In this document: positions 8,662 through 17,109 of the stretch, one piece after another
Layout of the letters: every line of letters begins with the position of its first letter
How positions within the stretch are numbered: the first letter of the stretch is position 1
DNA from: Polyangiaceae bacterium
GTDB lineage: Bacteria > Myxococcota_A > Polyangia > Polyangiales > Polyangiaceae
NCBI GenBank assembly: GCA_025937895.1
Contig: JAICQL010000027.1
Span: 1 to 52,542, forward strand
Length of the DNA: 52,542 nucleotides
Reading direction: 5' to 3'
Translations under genes and position numbers: made by a program
Notes under the pieces: generated by a model
Seen by the model: only the letters and a program-made list of their open reading frames with translations
Database searches by the model: none
What the model was told of the DNA's origin: nothing

Positions 8662-9522
8662 ATGACCCGAGCGTCCGACTCCGACCGCGACACCCGCCCG
8701 ATGGACCCCGTCGACCTGGCGGCGGCGTACCTTCAGCAGAACAAGGCCGAGCCTCCGCAGGTGGGCGTCGTGCTCGGCTCGGGCCTGGGCGCCTGGGCTG
8801 CCCAGCTCGAGCAGGCCGAGCCCCTGCCCTACACGAGCATTCCCCACATGCCCACGCCCAGCGTGGCTGGCCACTCGGGGCGCCTCTGGCGGGGCCGCAG
8901 GGGTCCGGTACGGGTGGCATGCCTGGAGGGGCGGGTGCACGCCTATGAGGGGCACCCGGTGGAGCGGGTGGTGTTTGGCGCGCGCCTGCTGGCCACCCTG
9001 GGCTGCCGCGCCGTGCTTCTGACCAACGCTGCCGGAGGTATCCGCAGCGATCTCACTCCCGGCTCGCTGATGTTGATCACGGATCACCTCAACCTGACCG
9101 GCAAGAACCCGCTCGTCGGCTGGAGCTCGCGCGGCGGTCACCCGCCCTTCATCGATCTCACGCGCGCCTACGACGCGGAGCTGGCAGAGGCGGCGCGCGC
9201 GGCCTCGCGCAACCTGGGCCAGGAGCTGGCAGAGGGCGTGTACGCGGGCCTGCTGGGCCCCAGCTACGAGACGCCCGCGGAGATCCGCATGTTGCGCACG
9301 CTCGGCGCCGACGCCGTGGGCATGAGCACGGTGCTGGAGACGATCGCCCTGCGCGAGAAGGGGGTGCGCGTGGGCGCGGTGAGCTGCATCACGAACGTGG
9401 CGGCGGGGCTGGCCGCGGGCGCCTTGAGCCACGACGAGGTGCAGGAGACGGCCGCCCAGGCTCGCAGCCGCTTCAGCGCCCTGCTCGACGCCTGGGTGGT
9501 GCGCGCCGCGGCGCTCGGCTAG
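8662..9522 (+). CDS. punA: Purine nucleoside phosphorylase (trimeric PNP type)
   Basis: A 286-residue enzyme of purine salvage that splits inosine or guanosine with phosphate into base and ribose-1-phosphate. Visible motifs are the phosphate-binding VVLGSGLG near the N-terminus, GHSGRLWRG, ACLEGRVHAYEGH, LLTNAAGGI, and the purine-site region GLLGPSYETPAEIRMLRTLGADAVGMSTVLE. The frame is open from 8260 but homology begins only after the ATG at 8662; a second ATG at 8701 (MDPVDL) would also fit. The gene runs tail-to-tail into the FrzS-like gene with a five-base gap. Confidence 0.95.
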   Translation: MTRASDSDRDTRPMDPVDLAAAYLQQNKAEPPQVGVVLGSGLGAWAAQLEQAEPLPYTSIPHMPTPSVAGHSGRLWRGRRGPVRVACLEGRVHAYEGHPVERVVFGARLLATLGCRAVLLTNAAGGIRSDLTPGSLMLITDHLNLTGKNPLVGWSSRGGHPPFIDLTRAYDAELAEAARAASRNLGQELAEGVYAGLLGPSYETPAEIRMLRTLGADAVGMSTVLETIALREKGVRVGAVSCITNVAAGLAAGALSHDEVQETAAQARSRFSALLDAWVVRAAALG

Positions 9523-9527
9523 CCGCC

Positions 9528-12344
9528 TCAGTTCAGCGGGCGGCTCTCGATCTGCGTGAGCTGCTCGAGCGCTGCTTGCAGCGCCTCGCGACCCTTGTGG
9601 ATGGCGTCGCGATCCTGCTCCCACTTGGTCATGGCGGCGCTGGCCTTGGCCTGCACGCGCGAGAGCTCTGCCTGCAGCTGCGCGGTGTCGGCCCGCGCAG
9701 TGGCCAGCTCCGCCGTCATCTCGTTCAGCTCCTGCTCGGTGCGGGACAGCTGCTGGCGCGTGCCGTCCAGCTCCTGGCTGGTGGCGGCCTGAGCCGCGCG
9801 CGCATTGTTCAGATCGCCGCGAGTCTGCAGCAGCTCGCGCTGCGAGCTGTCGAAGTCTTGCCGCAGGGTGAGCAGCTCGGTCTGCACGCTGCTCAGCTCG
9901 CGCTGGGTCGACTCCAGCTGGCTGGTGCGCGCGCTCAGCTCTGCCCGCGCCTTGGTCAGATCCGCCTGCTCGTGCTCCAGCTCGAAGCGCGTGGCCTCCA
10001 GCTGCTCGCGCAGATCACCGTGCTCGGCCTGCAGAGCCGAAAGGCGCTCGCTCTCGCGCTGCAGCGCGCTGCGCGTGGAGTCCAGGTTCTCGCGCGCCTC
10101 GGCCAGCTCGCTCTGCAGCGCGCCGAGCTGCTGCTGCAGCTCGCGGCTGGCAGCGCGTGCAGCGGTGATGTCGTGCTCGGCGCGGGCCAGCGCCGCGTCT
10201 CGCTCCGCCTCCAGCGCGCGATATTCTGCCGCCTTCTCCGCCGCCAGGTTGGCCAGCGCCTGCTCGTGCTCGCTGCGCAGCCGTGTCTCCAGCTGCTCCA
10301 GCGCGTCGGCTTGCTCGCGCGCAGCGCTGGCGCGGGCTGCCTCCACGGCGTCGGACAGCTCGCGCGCGCTGGCGGTGCGCGTGGTCTCCAGCGCTCGGGC
10401 CAGCAGCTCTTCCGCATCCGCCGAGGCCTCTGCCAGCGCCTCTTGCTTGCTCTGCTCCGCCGCGGCCAGCGCCTCTTGCTTGTTCTGCTCCGCTGCCGCC
10501 AGCGCTTGCTGCCGGGCTTGCTCCACCACGGCCAGCGCGTCTCGCTTGCTCTGCTCCGCTGCGGCCAGCGCATCTCGCGTGCTCTGCTCCGCTGCCGCCA
10601 GCTCCTGCTGCCGGGCTTGCTCGGCGGCGGCCAGCGCCTCTTGCTTGGCCTGCTCGACCGCGGCCAGCGCCTGCTGCTTGGCCTGCTCGGCGGCAGCCAG
10701 CGCCGCGTCCAGCTGCTGCGCGGCCTCGGCCAGGGCCTGCGCCCTGCCCTGTTCGGCGGCGCGCTGCGCTTCCTCCGCCCGCTCGGCTGCTCGCGCCAGC
10801 TCCTCTTGCTTGCTCTGCTCGGCGGCAGCGACCGCGCGCTGCGCCTCGGCCAGCTCCTCTTGCTTGCTCTGCTCCAGCGTGGACAGCTGCTCGCGCAGCG
10901 TGCTCAGCGCCTGCTCCTTCTCCTGCAGCTCGCCGCTCAGCTTGTCGGCGCGCCGCTTGAAGTCGTCGGCGCGCTTGGCGGCCTGCTCCTTGTCGGCCTT
11001 GGCTGCGCCGTGCTCGCGGTTCAGCTCGTGCAGCTCGCGCTCGAGCTGCAGCGCGCGATCCACGGCCTCGGTCTTCTCACGCTCCGCGTCCAACCCCGCG
11101 TCTTTTGCGGCCAGCAGCTCCTTCGAGCGCTGGCTCACCTGCCCGCGCAGCTCCAGGATCTCCTTGTCCTTCTTGTTCAGGGCCTCGCGCAGGGCCAGAA
11201 ACTCCTGCGGGCTGCCGGCGCCCTGGGGCGGTGCGCTCGGGGTGCTGCGCGCGGTCGCCAGCTCGCGCTCCAGCTCGCTGCGGCGCTGGCCCAGCTGCTC
11301 CAGCTCCGTGCGCTGCCGCTCGAGCTGCTCTCGATATTGCCCGAGCTGCTCCTGGTATTGCTCGAGCTGCGCCCGGTGCTGCGCCAGCTCGGCCTTCTGC
11401 CGCTCGCTCTCGCCCTGGGCCGTCGCCAGCAGCTCCTGCATCTCCAGGATGGTCTCCTCGCGCTCCGCCAGCGCGCGCGGATCCAGCGCGGCCAGCGCCT
11501 CGCTCTCCGACAGACGCGGAGCTGCGAGCTCCGACGTGCGCGAGCGCGGGCGCGAGGGGATGGGCACGCTGGCCGCTGGCCTCTGACTCGAGATCGGCGC
11601 CGGCACGTCTGCTGGCAGCAGGCTGCGCGTCGCGTCGACCTTGGTGTCTGGATCCTCCTGATCCAGCTCATCGTCCTCCAGGTCGACGGCCGCCGCGGCG
11701 GAGGGCGACCCCACGGGGGCGGCTGCCGCCTGGTCGTCGTCGAGCAACTGGTCGAAGGCGTTCTCGGTGAACTCATCCACCTCGGAGTCCACCCCCGACT
11801 CGGGCGGGACCGACTCCACGTCTTGCAGCTCCGCCTCGATCTCCGTGTCGAACGCGGTGTCCTCCGCGGAATCTGGATCGATCTCCACGTAGCCGTCGAG
11901 CGGAGCCGGCTCCTCGCCGATGTGCACCACCTCATCGGCGGTATCCAGCTCGATCGTGGACGGAGGCTGGCTCAGCGGCACCAGGGCGCGGATGTGGGGC
12001 AGCAGCTCGGCAAACGAGATGGGCTTGTGGATGTAGTCCTCGGCGCGCGAGTGCTTCAGGCGCTTGTGCTGCGCAAAGGTGTCCTCATTCGAGTCGCTGC
12101 TCATGATGATGAGCGGCACGCTCTTCAAGCCCGGATCCCGCTTCAGCTTGTTGCATACGGAGAAGCCGTTGACCCGCGGCAGCTCCACGGTCAGCAAGAT
12201 CAAGTCGGGTCGGTTGTCGGCAGCGAGCTGCAAGCCCTCGGTGGCATCACCCACCACGATGACCGTACAAGCTTGCTGCTCGAGGCCTCGCTTCAGCTCA
12301 TCGGCAAACCGGGTATCGGACTCGAAGATCAGGACTTTTGGCAT
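9528..12344 (-). CDS. FrzS-like protein: pseudo-receiver domain plus long coiled coil
   Basis: A 938-residue protein starting MPKVLIFESD at the ATG at 12344; an ATG at 12416 would add 24 unrelated residues. Residues 1-122 are a receiver fold, but the phosphorylation site is Thr52 (PDLILLTVELP, where active receivers have Asp). Lys107 of HKP is kept. The tract FAQHKRLKHSRAEDYIHKP closely resembles Myxococcus xanthus FrzS, whose pseudo-receiver also lacks the Asp. A Glu/Asp/Pro-rich linker (about 130-260) leads to a continuous coiled coil (about 300-930) rich in Ala, Gln and Glu, including eight 11-residue repeats. FrzS acts at cell poles in type IV pilus motility; a similar scaffold role is inferred. 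It may be co-transcribed with hisIE, 243 bp upstream. Confidence 0.85.
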   Translation of the reverse strand: MPKVLIFESDTRFADELKRGLEQQACTVIVVGDATEGLQLAADNRPDLILLTVELPRVNGFSVCNKLKRDPGLKSVPLIIMSSDSNEDTFAQHKRLKHSRAEDYIHKPISFAELLPHIRALVPLSQPPSTIELDTADEVVHIGEEPAPLDGYVEIDPDSAEDTAFDTEIEAELQDVESVPPESGVDSEVDEFTENAFDQLLDDDQAAAAPVGSPSAAAAVDLEDDELDQEDPDTKVDATRSLLPADVPAPISSQRPAASVPIPSRPRSRTSELAAPRLSESEALAALDPRALAEREETILEMQELLATAQGESERQKAELAQHRAQLEQYQEQLGQYREQLERQRTELEQLGQRRSELERELATARSTPSAPPQGAGSPQEFLALREALNKKDKEILELRGQVSQRSKELLAAKDAGLDAEREKTEAVDRALQLERELHELNREHGAAKADKEQAAKRADDFKRRADKLSGELQEKEQALSTLREQLSTLEQSKQEELAEAQRAVAAAEQSKQEELARAAERAEEAQRAAEQGRAQALAEAAQQLDAALAAAEQAKQQALAAVEQAKQEALAAAEQARQQELAAAEQSTRDALAAAEQSKRDALAVVEQARQQALAAAEQNKQEALAAAEQSKQEALAEASADAEELLARALETTRTASARELSDAVEAARASAAREQADALEQLETRLRSEHEQALANLAAEKAAEYRALEAERDAALARAEHDITAARAASRELQQQLGALQSELAEARENLDSTRSALQRESERLSALQAEHGDLREQLEATRFELEHEQADLTKARAELSARTSQLESTQRELSSVQTELLTLRQDFDSSQRELLQTRGDLNNARAAQAATSQELDGTRQQLSRTEQELNEMTAELATARADTAQLQAELSRVQAKASAAMTKWEQDRDAIHKGREALQAALEQLTQIESRPLN
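10437..10700 (-). repeat. Eight in-frame 33-bp (11-residue) coiled-coil repeats
   Basis: Within the FrzS-like gene, eight consecutive 33-bp units encode variants of LAAAEQSKQEA. The 11-residue period is a hendecad, which gives a nearly straight or slightly right-handed coiled coil, unlike the heptad pattern around it. DNA similarity between units is high enough for recombination to change copy number. Looser copies continue upstream in the gene to about 10860. Confidence 0.85.
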
Positions 12345-12586
12345 GGATAGCTGCACCGGCTTTTCGGCGAAAAGTGGCCGAACGCGCGAGGTGCTCGACG
12401 CAGACAGTACGGCCACCGTGCCTGCCTTTCTAGGGGTCTGGCCCGGCGCCGCGCCGGCCGGCGCGAAATTCGGCTCCGCTTTCGGGCGCGTACCTCGTCA
12501 CAGGCGCGCGGGCGCGGCTCCATGTCCGCCGCTTTTCGTCCGCTCCATTTCGGACCCTGCGAAATCCGCGCAGGGAGCGCGCCGGC

Positions 12587-13312
12587 TCAGCTCTGCTTGC
12601 GGCTGGCCTTTTCGGCGTGGCCGCTGGTGCCTGCGCGCGCCGCGAGGGCTTCGATAACCTGACGATAATCGAGCCCGCGTGCGCGCAGCCCGACGAGCAC
12701 GTGATACAGCACGTCCGCCGCCTCGTTGACGACTCGCTCATCGCTCTCGTCTTGCAGAGCGCGACTCAGCTCCCCCGCCTCCTCCGTGATCTTGCTGCCG
12801 ATGTGCGCGGGCCCCTTGTCGAGCAAGAAGCGCGTGTAGCTTTTGGCGGCAGTGCTGCTGGCGCGTTGACGAATCTCTTCTTCCAGGGACAGTAGAAACG
12901 GCGCCGCGTCCTGTTCGGCGTGAGCTCCGGTCCCCGTCGCAGGCGGCAGCACAGCGGACGGCAGCACAGCTGACGGCAACGGAGCGGCCGGCTGTGCGCC
13001 GGCTCTGACACGTCGGAAGAAGCACGTGGCTCGGCCGGTGTGACAGCTGGGGCCAGCCGGATCCACGAGCAGCAACAGCGTGTCGCCATCGCAGTCCGCC
13101 ACCACCTCGCTCACGTGCAACACGTGCCCGCTCGACTCGCCCTTGCGCCAGAGCTTGCCGCGCGAGCGACTGAAAAACGTGGCCTGACCGCTGTCGAGCG
13201 TGGCCTGCAGCGCCTCGCGATTCATCCATGCCACCATGCGCACCTGGCCGGTAAGGCGATCTTGAGCCACGGCCGCGATCAGGCCCTGCGAATCCCACTT
13301 CAACTCGTCCAC
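12587..13312 (-). CDS. hisIE: Bifunctional phosphoribosyl-AMP cyclohydrolase / phosphoribosyl-ATP pyrophosphatase
   Basis: A 241-residue fusion for histidine biosynthesis steps 2 and 3. The HisI half (about 1-110) has WMNREAL, FFSRSRGKLWRKGESSGH, DCDGDTLLLLVDP and the zinc Cys in GPSCHTG. An Ala/Pro linker (about 115-145) carries a short repeat. The HisE half (about 150-235) has the metal-binding helices KITEEAGEL and NEAADVLYH. The frame is open to 13537, but homology begins at the GTG at 13312 (VDELKWDSQGLI). It lies alone rather than in a his operon, upstream of the FrzS-like gene. The C-terminal tail is Lys/Ser-rich. Confidence 0.95.
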   Translation of the reverse strand: MDELKWDSQGLIAAVAQDRLTGQVRMVAWMNREALQATLDSGQATFFSRSRGKLWRKGESSGHVLHVSEVVADCDGDTLLLLVDPAGPSCHTGRATCFFRRVRAGAQPAAPLPSAVLPSAVLPPATGTGAHAEQDAAPFLLSLEEEIRQRASSTAAKSYTRFLLDKGPAHIGSKITEEAGELSRALQDESDERVVNEAADVLYHVLVGLRARGLDYRQVIEALAARAGTSGHAEKASRKQS

Positions 13313-13673
13313 GGGCGCATTGTATCCGGCTCTCCCACAAAAGGGGGGGAACCCGAGCACCTGCCGCACAGGGGAGAGCGCCCCCAGCGCGCCGCTGGCG
13401 AACGCGCCGGGCACGCGGGCTGCCGCTCGAGGCCGCCAGGTGCGCCCGCCGCGGGGCTCGAAGCGGTGCAACGCCGGTCCGCTGCTGGGGGAGCCCGCCC
13501 CCTGCGCCGCGGCCGCGGCGGGGGGCGCGCCCACCACCCCAGCGCCGGGAACCGCGAAAAACCCGCAGGATTTGCCTGGCCCGCGCCGTGCAGAAGGAGC
13601 TGGCAGTAGCGCCGCTCCCGTCGCTCCGCAGCGCGGATCGGCGGCTCAGGCAGAAACACAGAGGATCCGAGCC
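13313..13673. other. Divergent intergenic region, hisIE and cytochrome cluster
   Basis: About 360 bases between the hisIE start and the ATG of the first heme lipoprotein. Promoters for both directions must lie here. Open frames cross it on both strands, but their translations are Pro/Ala/Arg-rich and show no domain. An AGAGGA ribosome-binding site sits about nine bases before 13674. No convincing -10/-35 pair or operator was found. Confidence 0.5.
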
Positions 13674-15995
13674 ATGATCATCCAGAGACCGCGCACCTCG
13701 CTCTACCTGCTTCCCTTGCTGCTCGGCGGCGCTCCGCTGGTGGGTTGCTCGGACGGCGCTGCTCCGGCTGGCGCCAGCGCGGCCGGCGACGTGCAGGAGA
13801 TTGTCTATACGGTGCGCCAGCACACCACCGTGGCTGACGACGGCTCGGTCGAGATCCTCGTCACCGAGGGCATGGGCCAGGTGATGGACTACCGCCGCTA
13901 TGTCCCCGGCGCCCGCATCGAGGTGCTCAACATCGCCACCGGCGAGACGCGCAACATCATCGCCGGCGATGAATACGCGCTGGCAGACGTCGTGGGCATC
14001 GACGTGAGCTTCGACGCGAAGGAGCTGGTGTTCGCCATGCGCCGCGGCGGCGATGACCAGCACTATCACATCTACACCGCCAACCTGCAGCCGCAGAACG
14101 GCGACTACGACATTCGCCAGCTCACCTTCGGCGATCGCGACGACATGCAGCCCATCTGGCTGGCGGGCGGCAAGATCGCCTTTGTAACCAACCAGGCCTA
14201 CACGGAGATGGGCACGCGCGCGGATGAATACGAGCACGGCCGCGACGTGACACAGCTGGCCACCATCACGCGCGACGGCGGCGACGCTGAGCGCAAGGTC
14301 TGCTCGCAGAACCTGTCCCACACCGTGAACCTGTTCGGCATGCAGAACGGCAAGGTCGGCTACTCGCGCTGGGAGCACCTGGAGAACGTCAACGACCTGA
14401 AGGTGTTCGCCGCCAACCCCGACTGCACCAAGATGGTGGCGGTCGCCGGCCAGCACGACAAGTTCTGGAACTCCCTGGTGCAGATGCAGGAGACGCAGGA
14501 GCAGAACGTGTTCGTGGGCATCGCCACCAACCGGGAGGGTACCATCCAGGCCGGCGCGCTGATGCGAGTGGACGTGCGCTCCGAGGCAGACCCGAGCGTG
14601 CTGGACAAGGAGAACCCGCGCTACCAGGTGCTCACGCCCGGCGTGCCGACGGATAACTCCCCCTCGCCGGTCAACGTGGGGCGCTACCGCGCGCCGTACA
14701 TGCTGCCCGACGGGCGCATCCTGGTCAGCTGGGCCAAGGGCTTCGTCAATGATCTGGATGAGCTGTCGCTCAGCCCGCCGGATTTTGGCATCTACATCTA
14801 CAACACGGAGAAGCTCACCAACGAGCTCATCATCAACTACGAGAGCTCGTGGGAGCTCGATGCGCGCCCGGTGACGGCGCGGCCGGAGCCGGCGATCTCG
14901 AGCTCCGCGCAGACCTCGGACGACGCCAGCTTGCCGGCCCGTATCGGCTCGGTCGACATCAAGCAGACCTCGCTGTACGCGCTGCACGGCAACACCGTGT
15001 CCGGCGCCCAGTTCGACGACGTTCCGATGGACGAGGCGCTGCGCTCGGCCACGCGCGTGCGCATCATCGAGGGCTTCTCGTCCGAGGGCGCACCAGGCCA
15101 CACCATGTTCGGCTTGACCATGGCGGAAGGCGCGGCCTTGCTGGGCGAGGCCGTGATCCGGGAAGACGGCTCGTGGCTGGCGGACGTGCCGCCCTACGTG
15201 CCGATCCACCTGCAGCCGATCGACGAGTTCGATCTGATGATCCGCAACCAGACCACCTGGATCCAGGCCATGCCGGGCGAGTCGCGCGTGTGCGGCGGCT
15301 GCCACGAGCGGCGCACGGAGGCCTTCCGCCCCACGGAGGGCGCGCTCACCCTCGCGGCTGCGGCGCCGGAGAACTTCATGCGGCCCGTCTCGGAGCGGCA
15401 GGAGTATCCATGGGCCAACGCCAACGCAGGCAACGAGGCCAGCGAGATCCAGGCGTTGCTGAGCGCCAAGTGCGCCAGCTGCCACAACGAGACGCAGAAC
15501 GGCGACGGTCCGCAGGAGACCTACACGGTGACCATGAGCGACGAAGAGTCGAACACCGAGACGCCCTACATCCTTCCGCGACTGGATCTGAGCGATCGCC
15601 CGATCACCGTCACCTACGACAACGAGGTGGCGGCCTGGCCGGCTTCTTACGTGTCGCTGTTCTATCCGGCCACACTGCAGATGGAGATGTCGATGGGCGC
15701 CGAGCTGACCGCGGGCACGGCGCCGCCCGCCTGGGCGCGGCCGAGCGACGCACGCAACAGCGCGCTGATCGAGAAGCTCAACATCACCGCGCTGGGCGAC
15801 GACAGCCGCACCGCCTGGCCGCTGGGCGAGACGTTCAGCGACGCCTCGATCAAGGGCGGCACGCGCAGCCTGCACCCGGAGAACGTGGGGGTCACGTTGA
15901 CCCGCGAAGAGCGCGTGATGTTGATCCGCGCCATCGACATGGGCGGGCAGTTCTACTCGCGTCAGAACACCGACTTCACCCCGATGGCCCGCTGA
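13674..15995 (+). CDS. HzsA-related heme lipoprotein with beta-propeller and two CXXCH sites
   Basis: A 773-residue lipoprotein; the lipobox (PLVGC) puts the lipidated Cys at 25. The first half (about 35-480) has TolB/WD40-like propeller strands such as DDMQPIWLAGGKIAFVTNQ and APYMLPDGRILVSWAKG. The second half has two heme c sites, CGGCH (540) and CASCH (600), in a region resembling the C-terminal domains of hydrazine synthase alpha-related proteins. Such HzsA-related proteins occur widely outside anammox bacteria, so no hydrazine chemistry is implied. Its location is probably periplasm-facing membrane or cell surface. It starts a same-strand cluster with the HEAT protein 39 bp downstream and a second, larger heme lipoprotein. 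The natural electron partner is unknown. Confidence 0.8.
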   Translation: MIIQRPRTSLYLLPLLLGGAPLVGCSDGAAPAGASAAGDVQEIVYTVRQHTTVADDGSVEILVTEGMGQVMDYRRYVPGARIEVLNIATGETRNIIAGDEYALADVVGIDVSFDAKELVFAMRRGGDDQHYHIYTANLQPQNGDYDIRQLTFGDRDDMQPIWLAGGKIAFVTNQAYTEMGTRADEYEHGRDVTQLATITRDGGDAERKVCSQNLSHTVNLFGMQNGKVGYSRWEHLENVNDLKVFAANPDCTKMVAVAGQHDKFWNSLVQMQETQEQNVFVGIATNREGTIQAGALMRVDVRSEADPSVLDKENPRYQVLTPGVPTDNSPSPVNVGRYRAPYMLPDGRILVSWAKGFVNDLDELSLSPPDFGIYIYNTEKLTNELIINYESSWELDARPVTARPEPAISSSAQTSDDASLPARIGSVDIKQTSLYALHGNTVSGAQFDDVPMDEALRSATRVRIIEGFSSEGAPGHTMFGLTMAEGAALLGEAVIREDGSWLADVPPYVPIHLQPIDEFDLMIRNQTTWIQAMPGESRVCGGCHERRTEAFRPTEGALTLAAAAPENFMRPVSERQEYPWANANAGNEASEIQALLSAKCASCHNETQNGDGPQETYTVTMSDEESNTETPYILPRLDLSDRPITVTYDNEVAAWPASYVSLFYPATLQMEMSMGAELTAGTAPPAWARPSDARNSALIEKLNITALGDDSRTAWPLGETFSDASIKGGTRSLHPENVGVTLTREERVMLIRAIDMGGQFYSRQNTDFTPMAR

Positions 15996-16034
15996 TCGCG
16001 CGCGGAGCTCAGGACTACTTCGAGGAACACCGAG

Positions 16035-16991
16035 ATGAAATCGCACGACAAACGCTCCCTGATCCGCGCCGTTCTGACCTGCCTGGCCGTGCTGGCGCTC
16101 ACTCCGCTCAGCCAGGCGCAGGATGCCGACAGCGAGGCCAGCGAACAGGCCCGCACCACCACCGGGCGGGCCGTGGTCTACCAGCAGATGGATCGCGCGT
16201 CGCTCGAGTCGCTGACTCCACCGGCGCGCCTGCGCGCGGTGGCCAAGGGCGGCTTCGCTCCGACGGAGATCTGGCGCGCCCTGGAGCACGGGGAGAAGGT
16301 CGACTGCCTCGACTGCATCCCGGACGTGTCCAAGCTGCTCTACAACGACAACGCCACGACCCGCGAGATCAGCGCCTGGTGGCTGCGCCGCCGCATCTTC
16401 GGAGTGTTCGGCCCCGGGCAGGTGTATCAGCGCACGCTCGCCACCCTGGCGGATCGCGCGCAGTCGGAGAAGCGCCGCGCGTACGCCGCCGAGGCGATCG
16501 GCGAGTTTCTGGCGGCGGCGGGCAGCCGGCACCTGGCGCTGGCGGTAGTCGACGATCCCTCGCCGCTGGTGCGTCTGAGCGCCGTCAAGGGGCTGCAGCG
16601 CATGAACTCCACCGGGCCCAACGGCGAGCTGAGCGTGGGGCTGAGCGACAGCGACGCGAAGGTGCGCATCGCCGCCATCCACGCCAGCACCAGGGTCCAC
16701 GGCTTCAACGACATCGCTGCGCTCAGCGCGCGGCTGGACGACGACTCGTCGACGGTGCGCACGCGCGCCATCGAGGCCCTGGGCACGCTGAAGGCGCGCG
16801 ATGCGGTGGCTGGCATCGTGGCCAAGCTCTCGCCCGCAAACGAGGCAGCGCCCAGCGTGCGCGCGGCAGCGGCGGCGGCGCTCGGCCAGATCGGGGATGG
16901 CTCGGCGCGGGAGGCCGTGCAGAACGCCCGCGACAACGACCCCGATCGCTTCGTGCGCAACGCCGCTGCCATCGCGCTCCGCCAGCTGTGA
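16035..16991 (+). CDS. Secreted HEAT-repeat protein
   Basis: A 318-residue protein with a clear signal peptide (RAVLTCLAVLALTPLSQAQ, cleavage probably after residue 29). Residues about 60-130 form a distinct conserved-looking segment with a CLDC pair and NATTREISAWWLRRRIFGVFG. From about 135 to the end there are four or five HEAT-like helical pairs (VVDDPSPLVRLSAVKGLQRM, LSDSDAKVRIAAIHA, LDDDSSTVRTRAIEALGTL, DPDRFVRNAAAIALRQL). CLDC lacks the following His of a heme site. HEAT solenoids bind other proteins, so a scaffold role for the two flanking cytochromes is a fair inference. It has the preceding cytochrome gene 39 bp upstream and a strong hairpin after its stop. Confidence 0.82.
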   Translation: MKSHDKRSLIRAVLTCLAVLALTPLSQAQDADSEASEQARTTTGRAVVYQQMDRASLESLTPPARLRAVAKGGFAPTEIWRALEHGEKVDCLDCIPDVSKLLYNDNATTREISAWWLRRRIFGVFGPGQVYQRTLATLADRAQSEKRRAYAAEAIGEFLAAAGSRHLALAVVDDPSPLVRLSAVKGLQRMNSTGPNGELSVGLSDSDAKVRIAAIHASTRVHGFNDIAALSARLDDDSSTVRTRAIEALGTLKARDAVAGIVAKLSPANEAAPSVRAAAAAALGQIGDGSAREAVQNARDNDPDRFVRNAAAIALRQL

Positions 16992-17023
16992 GCCGCGGGC
17001 GGCGGAGGCGACTATCTCACCTG

Positions 17024-17054
17024 AACCCCGGCCGGAGCCTTCCGCGCCGGGGTT
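17024..17054 (+). terminator. Intercistronic hairpin between HEAT and second cytochrome gene
   Basis: A perfect 9-bp stem (AACCCCGGC at 17024-17032 pairing with GCCGGGGTT at 17046-17054) encloses a loop that forms a further 4-bp stem (CGGA/TCCG). It lies 33 bases after the HEAT stop. No T-run follows directly, so it may be a partial terminator, attenuator or mRNA-stabilising element. Confidence 0.6.
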
Positions 17055-17109
17055 GCCATTTCTGCCGCTGGTATCAGCGCCGTATCGATCGCGTGGAGCC
17101 ACCGACGCC

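Noticed and set aside
7952..8920. Upstream part of the minus frame that ends at 7586
   Set aside because: It runs through the small basic protein gene and antisense to punA. It is Pro/Arg-rich without domain content, so I annotate only the C-terminal 121 residues.
9528..12344. An active response regulator at the N-terminus of the coiled-coil protein
   Set aside because: The phosphoacceptor Asp is Thr52, so ordinary phosphorelay is unlikely.
9576..12350. A 924-codon plus-strand frame and a second overlapping 593-codon frame opposite the FrzS-like gene
   Set aside because: Both arise from the low-complexity coiled coil: one translation is Leu/Gln-rich, the other Ser/Cys/Ala-rich. Neither has a domain or a start context.
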